Positions 1 through 13,006 of a stretch of DNA of 64,000 nt are shown piece by piece. Each line of letters begins with the position of its first letter. Within the stretch, counting starts at the first letter, position 1. The notes beneath the pieces are model-generated. The model had not been told where the DNA came from and did no database searches. It was given only the letters and a program-made list of their open reading frames with translations. The stretch lies in the NCBI GenBank assembly GCA_023055505.1, contig JALIRH010000001.1, forward strand, positions 98,301,034 through 98,365,033. The letters are read 5' to 3'. Source of the DNA: Callipepla californica brunnescens. Taxonomy: Eukaryota > Chordata > Aves > Galliformes > Odontophoridae. The position numbers and the translations under genes were made by a program.

Positions 1-1402
1 CACTTGTCATATAGCTACAGCCTCAACACTGCCCCACGACTACTCACTGAGTGCAACTTCAGCCATGTGAGTGGAGCGGATGTTCGTGGATCAGGTCTGT
101 TAACTGCACTACTGACAAAACCTCTAACCTCTGAACAGTATATCACCCAGTTAGCTGAAACAGAATCTGGTTCCTGTCAGCAGGGTTTCATTTTCCACTT
201 TGCTATTTACTAGTACAGCAGAAGAGGGTTCTTCATGCCATTAAGTTGCAGTCTTTGCTAAAGTTAGCCAAGTAGTTCTGGCACTGAAGACTACTGCCTT
301 TGCTTGCCCTGCTAGACCCTTATGTGGACATAGAACTGTCTCCCTGAGTAGCTGGCCTAATGTAACAACGTGGTACCCAGCCCCTCGGGGAACTATTTGT
401 CAGCAGCCATTCCCATATACTTACACTTGTGAACTCCCAAACACAAATGCGGAACGGGTTTTATGCTGCCTGCTTGGTTACTAATTTCTTGCTTGTTCTC
501 AGCATGCCCCATCATTCATGAAGTTGCATGCATTCATAGAAACTTTCTAAAGCTATATGAATGGATTACTTAATTTTATTTTTCTGGCATCTTTCCAGCG
601 GCCTGCCTTGTTTTAATCAAAATGGGTGGAACACATATTGCATTTGCTCGCACGGCACTAAATCACTTTAATAAACCCACTGCAGAATTCAGTCAAATGT
701 TGCAAAACTCAGAACTGACAATCTGTCAACACTCGGAGGCATTTTGCTTAACAGGATGTTACTAAGTACTTTGCCCATTGAGCTTCATTTCTGAATTCCT
801 GAAGAAAAAAAAAACACCTTTTTGTTATTATGAGAATTCACGCATATTTCAATAATTTTTTTTTTAATAAAATATGTTCATTATCAAGTTTAAATTGCCC
901 ATGTTTTCTCAATAATAAGTGCAGTCACAAGTGCTCTGCTTGCTTACAGTACTACACTACAACAGATTCCTGCCATTAGCCAGGAAAGGAGGGGCTGGCT
1001 TCTGAAATAAAAAACAGTTAAATGGGAAAGGTATTTTAGGGAAGGGCAGTTCTCCCCTTGAGGTGCTAAATATAAATCCTTGCTGTCAGCTACAAGCCTC
1101 CTGACTGAAGCTGTATAGATGCAGTGGGAAGAATTAGCATGAACACGCCCACGTTACTGTGGTGCCTCTGCCAGGCTGCCAGCGTGTTTGTGTTCCTTTT
1201 CAGTGCCCGTTCATTCTGACAAATTCATTGCCATCTCTATTTTTAAAACGAAGCTGAAGATTTTCCCATGAGCAGTCACTACAAGATTAGCATCCCCTTT
1301 TGTCTTAGCTCAATAAACTGGGAAGGTTCCCTGCAGGAGCTGCTGGGATTTGGATGTGAGCCTCAGGGAGCAGCAATTATATAACCGGCGTCTCTCCTCC
1401 AG
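1..1402. other. AT-rich non-coding stretch, no gene seen
   Basis: I see no convincing exon, RNA gene or repeat family here. There are short A and T runs near 807-818 and 856-866. The open frame at the left edge (4-213) has no splice-site support and looks like chance. Confidence 0.5.
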
Positions 1403-1460
1403 CCATACGCAATTGATCAACGCAGCTCCAATCACATTTGCTGAGCTGCACGCAGAAATG
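1403..1460 (+). CDS. Candidate internal coding exon, unknown protein
   Basis: A pyrimidine-rich acceptor (ctctcctccag) ends at 1402 and a donor of the form ATG|gtacgt begins at 1461. One of the three frames is open through the 58 bp and reads HTQLINAAPITFAELHAEM. It enters with one leftover base and leaves in phase 0. The segment has several CpGs in an otherwise CpG-poor region. I recognise no family. It is short, so chance is a real alternative, and a conserved non-coding element would look similar. Confidence 0.2.
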
Positions 1461-4400
1461 GTACGTGATCATCTGAATAAAACATAATCTGAGAAATTAC
1501 AGTCTTTCCTCAAATATTAGGTGAGCAGAAAAAGATATCAAATTTGCTGGATAGGTTGCAGGGTGTGGAATATTCAATCAGCTTAACTTAATATGTGTGC
1601 GTTATATACCAAATACTGCTGCTGTTCGAGCTGCAAGTGGATTCCAACACACAGGCAGACTCCCACAGCAGTGAATGGGACTCTACATGGGGATAGAACT
1701 TGTAGGATGAGATTTTTGTTTGACAGTTTTTAGTTTTCTCAGTATCAGCATAGTGACTAGGAAGATATCAGAATAAATCACTTAAAGAAAACTGCCCTAA
1801 ATGATTATAGAGGTCTTAAAATGCTGTCTGTCCATGCGCCTGCTCTGTAGGAAGTCTACTGTAATGGTTAATATTCCTTATTTTTCCACTCGAGGAATAT
1901 TCGCTACCTCACGTTCTTTTCTAAGTACAGTAGGGCCTGGCCTGCAAATTACTTGAAAGACTGTTTCCTTAGGAGGCCTGTCAGTACAAACACTTCAGAA
2001 TCCAACCAATTCTTGTTGATTTGGCCCCACACAATCCAGCAACTCCCATAAAATCTCATAAATGACAGGATCTAATCATTCTCATTGCAGTTGAGGACCT
2101 AACAAGGGAGCACCAATTAGATCTTTGTGATTACATGTGTAGCTGCAAAAGACTGCGGACCACCTTACATCCATTCACTTCTCACATCCCACTTTGAGGA
2201 AGATCACCTTTCTTTGTTAGATATATCTGAAAGAAGTCATTGGTCTGTCTAACGAAATGGCTGCAGAAAATGCAGTGTTTGCAGGGGAAGAAAAATACAG
2301 ATTCCATGTATTTCTCTTTTAGAATCAGTGTGAGCCTGGAATCTAAAATCTCTAGCAGTGCAGAAAATGTGACTTGCATAGAGACAGTTGCCATATGGTT
2401 GTCCCTACATTTACCTGTCGCTGTGTTATGCTGTGGCTGCCCTCTCAGCTGTGCGTTTGAGCATCGTTCCCATGGCTCAGCCCCTGGGTTGTGCCTGACC
2501 CCGGGCAGCCCTGCTGACCAGCACGGCTTGTCTCAGACATTCCTCTGCTCAGCCGGCAGTGGCACAAAACTCACAGACTCTCTTTTCCTTTATGTTAAGG
2601 AACTAGTCAGGATACCACGCCTGGGTATTCAGACTCTACTATCCAATGTTTTAACTGGCACATAAGTGTGAAAGCAAATGCATGAGCTTCTTGCAGAGTT
2701 AGCTGGGGTGTGCTGCTCCACAACTCATGGGCACTGCTGCACCATTTCCTAGAAGCCTTCCCCTTGCTCCCAGGGCCTTTCTCCCGAGGCTCAGGGCTTG
2801 TTCTCAAAACTGAAGAACTTCTTAGATCAGCTATTTAGCCCAACTTTACTTCACCCCAGATGTAAGTCCAAGCTTCAGATTTCCCTGTGAAAGCATCCCC
2901 ACCTCATTCTTTCTTCACCTCAGAGCTGACTGTGTATCTTTCCAGGTTTATATTTCACCTAACTCACATATGGATTCGTTTTGCTGTGTCTGGGAATTTG
3001 CCACTCCCAAACCACCACACCCTGCAGAAAGACTTTTCAAGTAAACTTTCCATAGGCTTCAGCTTGCCTGATGTGCTTTTGTTCAGTCGTCAAGGTTTTA
3101 CAATTGATTTTTAACCCCAAAGTTGTCAAAGAGTGGTGAACTCACTTTCATTAAGGCAGTTAGCTCTAGATGGTTCTTTTTCTTTTCACATTTATATGTA
3201 ATATCAGCCAGAATCCCTAGAGTATAAATAGACAGCTTTTCCAAATCATCACACAGGTACTCCTGTGGGAATCGTGTCAGGCACGTGGTGTTTTCTTAAG
3301 AAGCATGTTCTAATTTTTTTATGAGCCAAAGGAAAGCACCTTCCTTATATTCTTATGGGGGTAAGATGAGGGGCATGTGAGGCATTTGGCTACAGCCTAC
3401 TCACCACTTTCATTAGCAGATTTAAAAGACAGCTTAAGCAATGAATCACTCTCAGTGTTTTGGGCTTTCACATAATTTTCTGCCTCGTTGTCAGCGTCTT
3501 TTTCCTACTAAAAAACAACGCCATTCCAAGTTTTTCACTTGTGTGTAACAAATTACATTATATTAAACAAAACAAAGATTTATGTAATGACAAGGACTTT
3601 CAATAATAATCACAGGAGAGCTGTTCATTTAAGTTAAACATGATCATGTTTTGGGTCTATTTTGTTTTGTTATGCTTTCCAAGATCACATAGTATAGCAT
3701 GGCTAAGATTCAAGAGTCAGTGATTCCTGCACTCCATTTTGGTCCTGTCTTTCATGCTCTGTTATACATAAAGGGAACTAATTACAGTAGAGGACATAGC
3801 AGAGACTAGAAGAAGGATCAATGTCTGAATTCCCCTAAGAGCATTCAGCCATTAAACCAAAGCAGGAAATTCCCTAAAGCTAATGAAGGATTTCTGTTTT
3901 ACACAAAAATTGTCATAATTTTCCCATGTTTCCTCTCTACTTAGTAGCACAAAGCATTTTTCATCATCAGGACTTTTTATATTAAAAGTATATTTGGTTT
4001 TCCCTTTTGTAATAGTCAAGGTACTATTTTTTTTTTTAAGTGAGCTACACAGTTAATACAGCTTATTAACAATAGTACAAAGCAAAGATTACTCTGTAGC
4101 TAAAATCATATTTAGGTTCAAATACTTAAATATGGTTTGACTCCTGAGTAGACTCACTATTTCTATAATAGGCTACCAAGTTACTTCTCTGATTAACTTT
4201 AGAGTTCCTGGTGAGTTACTGTGCTTCAGAAATAAACAGATACCAGGCAAAGATTTGGTTTCAAAATCAGCAGTTCTAGTAAAACGACACTTAAACAGAT
4301 TTCCTCCTTTTTATGTGTCTACAAAATGGCCATGTCTGAGTTAGGGAAGCAAACGTAACCATGGCTCCTCCCCACCTCTTTGGCTGCTTGGCCTGGATGT

Positions 4401-5765
4401 TTCTCTCATGGAATACATTCCAAATAACCCTCCCTACAATACTTAATTCAAATCTAGCCATTTCTGTTGTGGCTGCCAGCCCAGTTGTGCTAAAGTTATG
4501 TTTAGACATGATTAGACACCAATTTATGCGTTCTACTGCCTTCCTTTTACAATAGCATCATGAACAAAGTGACTTGGGAGGAGTTTTCAGAGGGGAAATT
4601 GCATAGGGAATATCAGTTATTACTGAAAATGTAATGAGGACATCAAGCAAGAATGCACTCTCTCAGCACTGAGGCTACAACAGGCTCATTAAAAGTGAAA
4701 AAGAACTTTGCATTTAATGATGCTTTAAAACTGTTATATTTAATCTTAATTAGAAACATGACCATTGAAATAGTATTTCTGTTAGGCAGTATTGAGTGCA
4801 CGGTCTCCATACTGCTGTTTTCACAATTTTGGTAGGAAAACTTTACAATTTTGTCAATTTTATGACAAGCTGCGTTCACAGAAAATTTATGTTTCCACCA
4901 TTCTGAATCCTTGCCATAGTCATTCTTCTGCTTTTTGATTTATCCTACTGTTATTCTATCAGAGAACAATTAAGACAATGAATTTTGAAAGATATACTTC
5001 CCTTTGTGCACTATCATCTTTTTGTTTCTATTAAAGCCACATAGGTCTGCAGGGGCCTAGTGGCATAGCAGCTATAGCAAATTTCTAAGTATTTGGACAG
5101 AGAAGCTGTAAGCAGACAAACATAGTGCCTTGCGTACCACTTAGTGTTGTCTCAGATAAGACAGACTTTTGGCTTTGAGTGCCTCATTAAATCAGTGAAG
5201 TTCAACTGAAGAGCTCTGAATCTGTTGGGCCCACTGAAGGTGTCAGAGCTGCACTGGGGTCCTCCCAACCACTAGTAGGCTGCTACCTGCAAGCCAGGCT
5301 TTCTCATTTTTGGGAACACTAGGAAACCAAGAATCCTGGTCCCAGGGGCAGAGACCTGCCTGAGCATCAGGAAATTAAAGGAGATGATGCTGAGGAAGAG
5401 CAAATGGCTCTACATGGCTTGTCTCTTCAAAAAACCAAGAGAACTGAGATGTTCAGCCACAGTCTTGCAAGTTAGACTTCTGTCAGCTGACTTGCATCAT
5501 TAACCACAGCTGAAGTGACAGCAGTGACAAAAGAAAACCAAGACAATATTCATTTGCAAATTCAGAGACTTTAATTGAAATCTAGCACACATCTCCATGT
5601 TATCCTAATATCTAAGCAATTATTCTGATCAGTGGAGGTCTGGTCAAAACAGTTAGGTGAGGTGTGTTCAGCAGACCAGACCCCAGTTTCTGCTTCAGAA
5701 CACAGTGACATTCATGGGACTGTACTGACTAGATCATCACTAGTTTTAACAGTGCTGAGGCCTAC
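1461..5765. other. AT-rich non-coding stretch
   Basis: Nothing is assigned here. The longest open frame (2240-2665, plus) is 141 codons but has no acceptor, donor or recognisable domain. A possible small minus-strand exon near 2187-2258 follows a good acceptor (tgcattttctgcag) but reaches a stop or a weak donor, so it is not called. Confidence 0.4.
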
Positions 5766-5858
5766 CTCACATCTGGGTCTCTGGGTCTGGAACTGACCTT
5801 GAGGGCTTGGACTAACTGAGACATCTTTAAAAGTCTTGACCAAAGTAGAGTAAATAGG
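5766..5858 (-). CDS. Candidate internal coding exon, unknown protein
   Basis: Read on the minus strand, a pyrimidine-rich acceptor (tattactctcctcaag) precedes 93 bp of open frame ending in GTGAG|gtaggc. The exon is exactly 31 codons, phase 0 in and 0 out. It begins PIYSTLVKTFKDVSVSPSPQ and is rich in Ser, Pro and Gln. Its entry phase matches the exit phase of the GC-rich candidate exon at 7011-7182 upstream on the same strand, so the two could be consecutive exons across an intron of about 1.15 kb. No family recognised. Confidence 0.3.
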
Positions 5859-7010
5859 CTTGAGGAGAGTAATACATTTATTCATGCAGAAGTTGTTCAA
5901 GTGCTACTACTGGTGTGGGAGACAAGCTATCAGCTTACTAGAAATTATTTAAGAGATGAGCTGAGACATAATGTCTAAGGGCTGCAACTCACTAAAAGTA
6001 GCCATTCTGCAATTTAGCACTGCAGCTTTTTTGTTAAGTTATGTACTGTTTTGTCTAATAATAGCACAGTCACATGATATGTAATCATATAGGCTTCATA
6101 AAATTAATATATTGCTGCCAGGATCAAAAATGGAACTATATAGATTATATAATTTTAATTGTAAAAAGGGTGGTCAGATGAATTATAGGCATTTTTGTCT
6201 TTCTGTGTTCTTGGTAAGATGAATTAGAGACAATTTTATCTTTCCATAGACTGTAGTCATATACACTGAAGCAAGACATAAGCTTTTACTAGAGGTAAAT
6301 GAACTTCTTGGATATTGATATCTCTTATTATGGCCCGGGAATAAAGTAGTAAGACTGTTATATCAAAATCAGTACCCCAATACTGAGCACTGTTGCAAAT
6401 TGTTTAATTTCTAATCAAAATCATAGATGAATTGTAAGAGTAGGTCATATATCAATATCAAGTTTTCATCTTGAACACTGCATTTGATTCTGGTCAACCT
6501 ATTCCTAGAAGTATACAGTGACAGAGATGGGTGTGACTACAGGCACGTGCTACTGGAAAAGCTACTTCTTTCAAGAAGTATTCCAAAGATTTGGGGCATT
6601 TATTTCAGAGGAAAGATACAATCAGAAATAAAAGACAAGCTACAGAAGGGGATGCATATAAGTAACATACAGACTACACCACCTTACTCACCAGAAGACA
6701 ATCCAATATTTTTATGAAAGTATACAAAAATAAGGGGAAATTCAATAAAATGAAAAGATAGCAACATTCAATAGACTAAATATTGTTTGCCAAGCTGTGA
6801 GCAGACAATTAGCACAACATGTATTCGAATCCAAAGCACAGAGGGTGTTCATATGAATAATTAAAACACACTGTGCTCTAAGTTAAAAATTTTAGGTATG
6901 ATATCCCCCACATATTGAGGTACATACAAATATCTGTGAGTCAAGAAAAAGCTTTTTAGGCTCTGGACAGATAGTTAAATATCTGCTTGTTGACTGTGGT
7001 TTGAAAATAC
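5859..7010. other. AT-rich stretch, likely intron if the flanking exons are real
   Basis: No gene or repeat family was recognised. The plus-strand frame at 6484-6717 lies in low-complexity AT-rich DNA and has no splice-site support. Confidence 0.35.
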
Positions 7011-7182
7011 CGTTGTAAAATCCAGTGCTGGCAGGTGAGGGAACAGACCCTGAGTATGCTGCATTGCTGGCGTGGCCTGGTAGGGCTGCACCCACAGCCT
7101 TCTCCCCCACAAGGGCACAGGAACTGCTGGAGCAGTTGCACCATAGCCAGGGGCCTGGGCAGACTCCACCATTTCAGTACTG
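7011..7182 (-). CDS. GC-rich candidate coding exon, Pro/Ala-rich unknown protein
   Basis: This 172 bp block is clearly richer in G and C than the DNA on both sides. On the minus strand its edges coincide with an acceptor (gagcacatttttag) and a donor (CAACG|gtattt). One base plus 57 codons gives entry phase 2 and exit phase 0. The chosen frame holds ESAQAPGYGATAPAVPVPLW, then a Trp/Gln/Pro-rich stretch, and ends LPALDFTT. The other two minus frames are also open for much of the block, so the frame rests on composition and phase. It could be an exon of a large minus-strand gene, or a fragment of an old GC-rich retrocopy. Function unknown. Confidence 0.38.
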
Positions 7183-8770
7183 CTAAAAATGTGCTCAAAA
7201 GACGAATTCAAAGTACAGGGAATTAGTTCCCCTTAATCCACCTGTTTTATAGGCCATAATGAATCACTTCAAACATGAAAGAAATTTTTGGAATGAACAT
7301 AGTTGCCAACTCATCTCTACATAAAATGTGAACAACAACTCGTTAATTTTAACATTCTATTTGAAAGTGAAACTCATATGCACTTGTTCAATTAAAAATA
7401 AATAATGCAGCGCCGTTGGCAAATTTTTGCTTCATTCTTCTCGTAAAACTGTATGTAGTGTCTTGAGTGCTCTTGGCATATGTTTTACCCATGGTAGTCA
7501 ATACAGTATGTTCTGCCTATGGAGCAACTTCTTCCCACAATATAGTGACTGGAGCAAATCATTAACAAATGATGTGCCTTCTCATGGATGGCTGTATTTA
7601 ACAATGTCCATTGCCCGAGTGAATCATTTCAGTAGACCCAATCCTCATCTACTCTAAATTGGCTCAGTCTTTGAAAAAAATCATAAAGTAAGTGTAAAAG
7701 AAGATGTGAGTAAAGCAATTTCTTATACAGAGATAGGCAAATGCACATAATGTTGCAGAAATATGCATGCCCAGGAGAACATAAGCAGCACTGAGCATAC
7801 AGAGAAACATAGAGTTGTTTAATCTGTGAACTCTTGAGGCTTTCAAAATAAACGGTATATTTACATCATAATTCAAGTTTTATTGCAACTCTTTGAACTC
7901 CAGACAGCTGTAATTTCCTTTTGTCTATTAGCCAACAGGAGTTTTACCTCAGTTTGATATTTTGCACGGAGTGAAAGAAAAAATGACTCAGATAATTGTA
8001 TTCAAAGCTGCTGGGTAAAGCTATTTTCACTCCCTAGAGGTAATGTTTTTTATGCCAAGCTTGAAGTTTTGAACTACAAAATAAAAAGTGTGCAAATACA
8101 GACTTTATTAGCCTTTTAAGCAATTCACTTTGAAATAATGGGAGGAAAGATAATCATACTTTTTATATGTGTAATAAATCAATTTTAGAAAGGGAGATGC
8201 AATGCAATTATTTAATATTAGTAGTTTTCTTTGTCTTAGAACTTCTGTATATGGGAAGAGTTTGTATTGTTGCCATCCTTTGTAGAGTCACATCCTAAAA
8301 TTCATATCACCCCCATCACCATAGTGTTCTGAAAGTCAGCAGACTGCAGAGGCAGAGCCACGGAACTGGGAGTCTCTTCTAATTATATTTATATCAGAAA
8401 CATACGTCAATCTTAAGACAGATCTTGTGTATTCCATGAACAAAAATGGCTTATACATGTGCCCATCCAATAGCAGTGGCACAAAGAAGGGCTAGCATAA
8501 AATAAATGAGAGCTCCCTCAAATTTTCTTAAAGCCCAAAGCTTCTGCCCTGGCATGTAAAGATGAACATGGTTTCTGGCCTGTTTGTACTTAACTGAGAT
8601 AGTTTGCCCATGCCTATTTTGTACTGAGGATTAGGAAGAGCCCTTTCAATTCAGAGTTATTAGTGAATAAAATATGCTCCCAAGGGAAGTAGTTGCAGCA
8701 ACAAGCATCAGAGCCTGGAACTAATGAGCATCTAGGGACTCTTAAGAGTACTGGGTACATTTCCTGAGAG
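7183..8770. other. AT-rich stretch without recognised features
   Basis: Several short open frames occur (for example 7427-7657 plus and 7664-7876 minus), but they lack splice-site support and recognisable motifs. No RNA gene or repeat family was identified. Confidence 0.4.
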
Positions 8771-9850
8771 AGATCACAGAATAGAATCACAGAATCATAG
8801 AGTCATTGAGGTTGGGCTAGATGATCTTGGAGGTCTTTTCCAACATTAATGATTCTATGATTCTACACCTTCCACCGTCCATCAGTAAAAGACCTACATG
8901 TTTCCGGAACACCTACAGGGGTGGTGCTTCAACCACCTTCCTGGGCAGCACATTCCAGTGCCTGACATCTCTTTCTGTGAAGAAATTGTTTCTAATATCC
9001 AACCTGAAACTCCCCTGGTGCAACTTGAGGCCATTCCCTCTCATCCTATAACTATTTATGCAGGAGAAGAGGGCAAACCCCACCTCACCACAACCTTCCT
9101 TCAGGCGTTTGTAGAGAACAGTAATGTCTCCCTTGAACCTTCTTCAAACTAAACAATCCCAATTCCCTCAGCTGCTCCCCATAAGACTTGTGCTCCAGAC
9201 CCCTCACCAGCTTCATTGTCCTCTATTGTAGTGAGGTACCCAAAAACGAACACAGCTCTCAAGATGCAGTCTCATGAGAGCTGAGTACAGGGGGACAATC
9301 ACCTCCCTAGCCTACTGGCAGCACTAGCTCTGACACAAGCCAGGATGTCTTTGGCCTTCTTGGGCACAGTGCTGGCTCATGTTCAGCCAAGCACTGACCA
9401 ACACCCTCAGATCTTTCTTATCACAGTCTTCCAGCCACTCTGCCCCAAGCCTCTAGTATTGCCTGGGCTTGTTATGACCAAAGTGATTCCACACTTGCTC
9501 TTGTTGAACTTCACTTTATAACCATTAGCCCAGTTATCTAACCTGTCCAGATCCCCCTGTAGGGCCTTCCTACCCTCAGGCAGATCAATACTTTCCCCCA
9601 ACTTGGCGTCATCTTCAGATTTACTGAGGGTGCACTCAATCCTCTCATCCAGTTCATCAATAAAGATATTAAACAGGACAGTCCCCAAAACCAATTTTTG
9701 GGGAGCACCACTTGTGACAAGACATCGGTTGAACCAGCATCCCAAAACCCCCCACTGCACACTGCTTGGACAATGTGGCACTTTTCCTAAATAATCTCCT
9801 CCTTGCTCACTCCCATAAGCTCTTTTGAAGTCTAACGGTGTAACAAATAG
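8771..9850 (-). mobile_element. CR1 non-LTR retrotransposon, 5'-truncated, with inverted 3' tip
   Basis: The minus strand carries the CR1 3' half. Reverse transcriptase signatures lie around 9550-9830: a remnant of motif A (LDFKRAYG), then LVTSGAPQ and [14 protein letters not shown]. The catalytic [FY]ADD is altered to SEDD at 9608-9619. It continues as [20 protein letters not shown] and then the non-enzymatic C-terminal part. Frame breaks make it non-functional. The 3' tip at 8771-8864 is rearranged: a minus-sense tip (8791-8815) is followed by a plus-sense copy of the same tip (8840-8864). CR1 moves by target-primed reverse transcription and is usually 5'-truncated, as here. Confidence 0.93.
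8791..8864. repeat. Inverted repeat at the CR1 3' tip
   Basis: Two 25-base arms (8791-8815 and 8840-8864) are reverse complements at 22 of 25 positions by my count and flank a 24-base loop. The loop reads in the plus CR1 sense inside a minus-sense element. Confidence 0.85.
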
Positions 9851-12690
9851 GACTAACCATCCTAGTGAAGCAAAACACTTGCACACTGTGTCAATTCAGT
9901 GTGTTATCATAGTGAGAAACACTAAATTCTTCAGATGGAGATGACTGCACAGAAAATAGATTATCTGTGTGTTTGGTAAGTTGATTAGGTATTTTTGTTC
10001 ACATACATGCACTCATGGACGCTCACATACAACTTATTTCCACTAAATGTCGATTCTACCCCTTCTACTAGTTGTATTAATATTGATTGTGTCTCTGCTA
10101 TTTTGATTCTTGCAAAGCACTTGTCTCTGCATTCTTTTTGGCTTGTTTACATGACAGAGTGGATTCAAAATGAAATTCTTGCAGTGTCATGATTACTGAC
10201 CCATCCACAACCTTTGCAGATAATTCTGTTTCATTTGGCCAACTTCAAACAGTCTCTTTGCTCATACTCAATAAAGAGCAGCAAATCTCATTTCAAAAGG
10301 TCTATTTAGCACTTGTCTTCCCCACAGTGCTAGCTCAAGTTGTCTACACGTAGGTTAATTCCTTGAATCAGATCAGTCACATTGTTAAACATCACTTGAG
10401 CAACATGATGCTGCCAAAGACTGTGTGGTGGTGTAACTCCACCTTGAACTCATAGTCCCTGGTCAACCAGCCAAGTTCAGATTAAAGCTGCAGGCAAGAT
10501 GCCTGGGAAGAGAGTAGTGAAAAAGTAGGAGAATGTATTTGATCAAACACTGCAAGAAGCTTCAAAAATGTACCTAATTAAACATTTTTCCCCACTGTAT
10601 ATGAGAGATTTTCAAAGAAGTTCAGTAGAATTAAATGGTCTTTTTTTTTTTTTTTCTATACTTGTAGCCTTCCTATTCCTTAGCTGCCCTTTGGGTAAAC
10701 AGCTGCTTATTGTATTCTGCCTTTTACACAGTGTCCCAGATCTGACATATTTTATCTCATTTTCCTCTTACTATTAGCATACCTTTCTTTCATTTGAAAA
10801 GTAGTTGATAAGGAATTTCCTATGAACCCTTGCTTCTTCAACTGCTGTAGCAATAATAATAAAATGCAAGACACCCAAATAATGCATCAGATATTCATGA
10901 AGCTTTCCTCTAAAAAAATCTGGAATACAGTCTGTTGGAAGTATTATATATCAAATTGATTTTTCGGAGAAAAGCTTAGAGAATCAGCTCATAAATAAGA
11001 TGGGGTAAAAGTGATGGAAATACCCCTTGAAGATCCAGAATTCTTCTTCTGCAGGTAGTTGGTGCTACTTCCTATAATGCATCGGTTGTGTACAGTCACT
11101 AATAGCCATCAAAAAAGTAACCCTAAGAAGTTAATGAGGAACCCTTCATTAGTGATGTCCTGTGTCTATCCTTGGACAAACTAGATAGTTCCCAGTACCT
11201 GCCAAATTGATATGGAGCTCACAAATCCAGAAAAGTTTGAGGAATCATATGCTTCCTTGGTGATATCAGATGTTTAGACGGAAACAAGAAGAGGATGCTG
11301 TGAAGTGTAAAGACTAATAATCAAGTTCCACACCTTGAAGCCTGGGACAGAAGAGTCTTAAGTAAGCATGTAAGCTAAATAAATGCACAGATAATTTTAA
11401 CATTCTTTTTTATTTATTACTCAGTATAGAAAATGCTGATTGTAAGCAAGCATTTGTTTTAAGAGGTAATATTAACTTTTATTCATTCACGTAGAAGAAC
11501 CTACCTGGACATACTTTGCAAATAAAATTTCTGCGCAATTGAGTGAAAGTCCAAAGCTTACATCAAAGTAGAAAAATTTCCTCCAGTGCATTAAAGACTT
11601 TGGCTTTATGATATTTCACAATGATTAAAGGAAGAATAAGAAATGTCTAACTAATCATGCAAAACTGAGAATGATTTTAGAAGAATCTTCTCAGCTGTAG
11701 AAACAATCTCAAAAGGCTTCTGAAATCATCATCAATCTGATTTAACAGCATATTCCAAGCTGGTTTATCACTCTATAAAGAAACAATGGGGACAGATGCA
11801 AAGATACCAAGGAGTAAAGCTTAATTATATTATTCCTTAGTTTAGGTGAGATGAAGATTTTCTCCTGAAATTCGTTGGCTGTTAGGACTCACTATTCTAT
11901 AATTTACTGCTTATTTTTACACTTTCTTTTCATGTGTGTGCCCAGTGTAGATGATGGTATGATTCAATTAGTGAAAACCAGTCTGAAAGTGCATTCACAC
12001 TTTTTGAGAAATACCATGAACTCATCTAAAACACTGACTTCTTTGAATACTTTCCAAGAATTTCAGACTCCCAGTTAAACTAATCCTTGAAGTTCATATT
12101 TAATATTTTTTTGTTCTCAGAAGCACAAGAAGTCTTTAAGCAAACATGTGCTAATAGCTATAGTCAGAAGAAAAGAAAACCTAGCCTGGTAGAACTGAAA
12201 TCTTTCAGGTTTCAGAAGTCTTAGTGTAGAAAAACCTCCACAGGATCTGATACGAGTATGCCTCTGGTATTTATCAGGGAAAGCATCTATGGTAACGATG
12301 AAAGCTGGCAAAGAATCAGTAAGGGGTTTTAATTTTTAACCATTGTTAGAAATTATTGGAAAATTTCAAAAATGTCTAGTATAAAAGGAACACTATCTAC
12401 ACAGTAAACATGTTGATCACTGTGGATATAAAGACTGTCTTCATCCATGAACACTTGTTCTGTGCATAGCAGCTATGCCACACTTTTGCTGGAAAGTACT
12501 CCCCACCGCACTCTATCCAGTACTCTGCTCACTCCCGTTGTATTCAGCCCACATCACAGGTGGCTCAGAGATCAATGCAGATATGCTCTGGGTTTGCAAA
12601 GCTCTCTCTGACATACAGTGACAGGAACCATTGGCAAATCTGTCAGCAACAGTACCTCTTGAAAGAGGTAGTGCAATTAAGAAAACTCAC
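9851..12690. other. AT-rich stretch, no supported gene
   Basis: No repeat family was recognised. A minus-strand frame at 12117-12311 follows a fair acceptor (ttctttgccag) and has a protein-like stretch (FIVTIDAFPDKYQRHTRIR), but I found no good donor, so it is not called. Confidence 0.35.
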
Positions 12691-13006
12691 AACTCCTTAG
12701 ATGTATGCTCAATGTATTAAATGTATGCTCAATTCCTTTTGATTTCATTAATTTGCTTTCCTTAAGAAGTTTTTTAGGTACTGACTGCACTACAGCATGA
12801 GAGTATGAAAGATGATCTGCCAATAGATTCACATGATAAGAGTCGAAATGTGGTGCACTTCTTTTTTTAGCATTTTTTTCAATCTTCCATTTCTGTCCAT
12901 TTTTACTGGCAGATGTGAAAGACGAATTTCCATAAGCCTCTCTCTTTAAGAAATGTTCCGAAAGATTGAACTTGAGACCAGCTGGAGTTATTAGGCAGCT
13001 AAAATT
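12691..13006 (-). CDS. Candidate coding exon, Ser/Lys-rich unknown protein
   Basis: On the minus strand a good acceptor (cctgaacaatttcattgtcag) opens 105 codons that run to a strong donor (GAGTT|gtgagt). If the donor is not used, the frame stops 12 bases further on, at 12677-12679. Phase is 0 in and 1 out. Near the start the product reads NFSCLITPAGLKFNLSEHF. It then becomes basic (KWKIEKNAKKRSAP) and later contains SVPKKLLKESKLMKSKG. No domain recognised. The length of open frame in AT-rich DNA and two good splice signals support it, but an open frame this long can arise by chance in 64 kb. Confidence 0.33.

Noticed and set aside
2240..2665. A 141-codon plus-strand open frame
   Set aside because: It has no acceptor or donor and no domain, with mixed composition. 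Frames of this length are expected by chance a few times in 64 kb.
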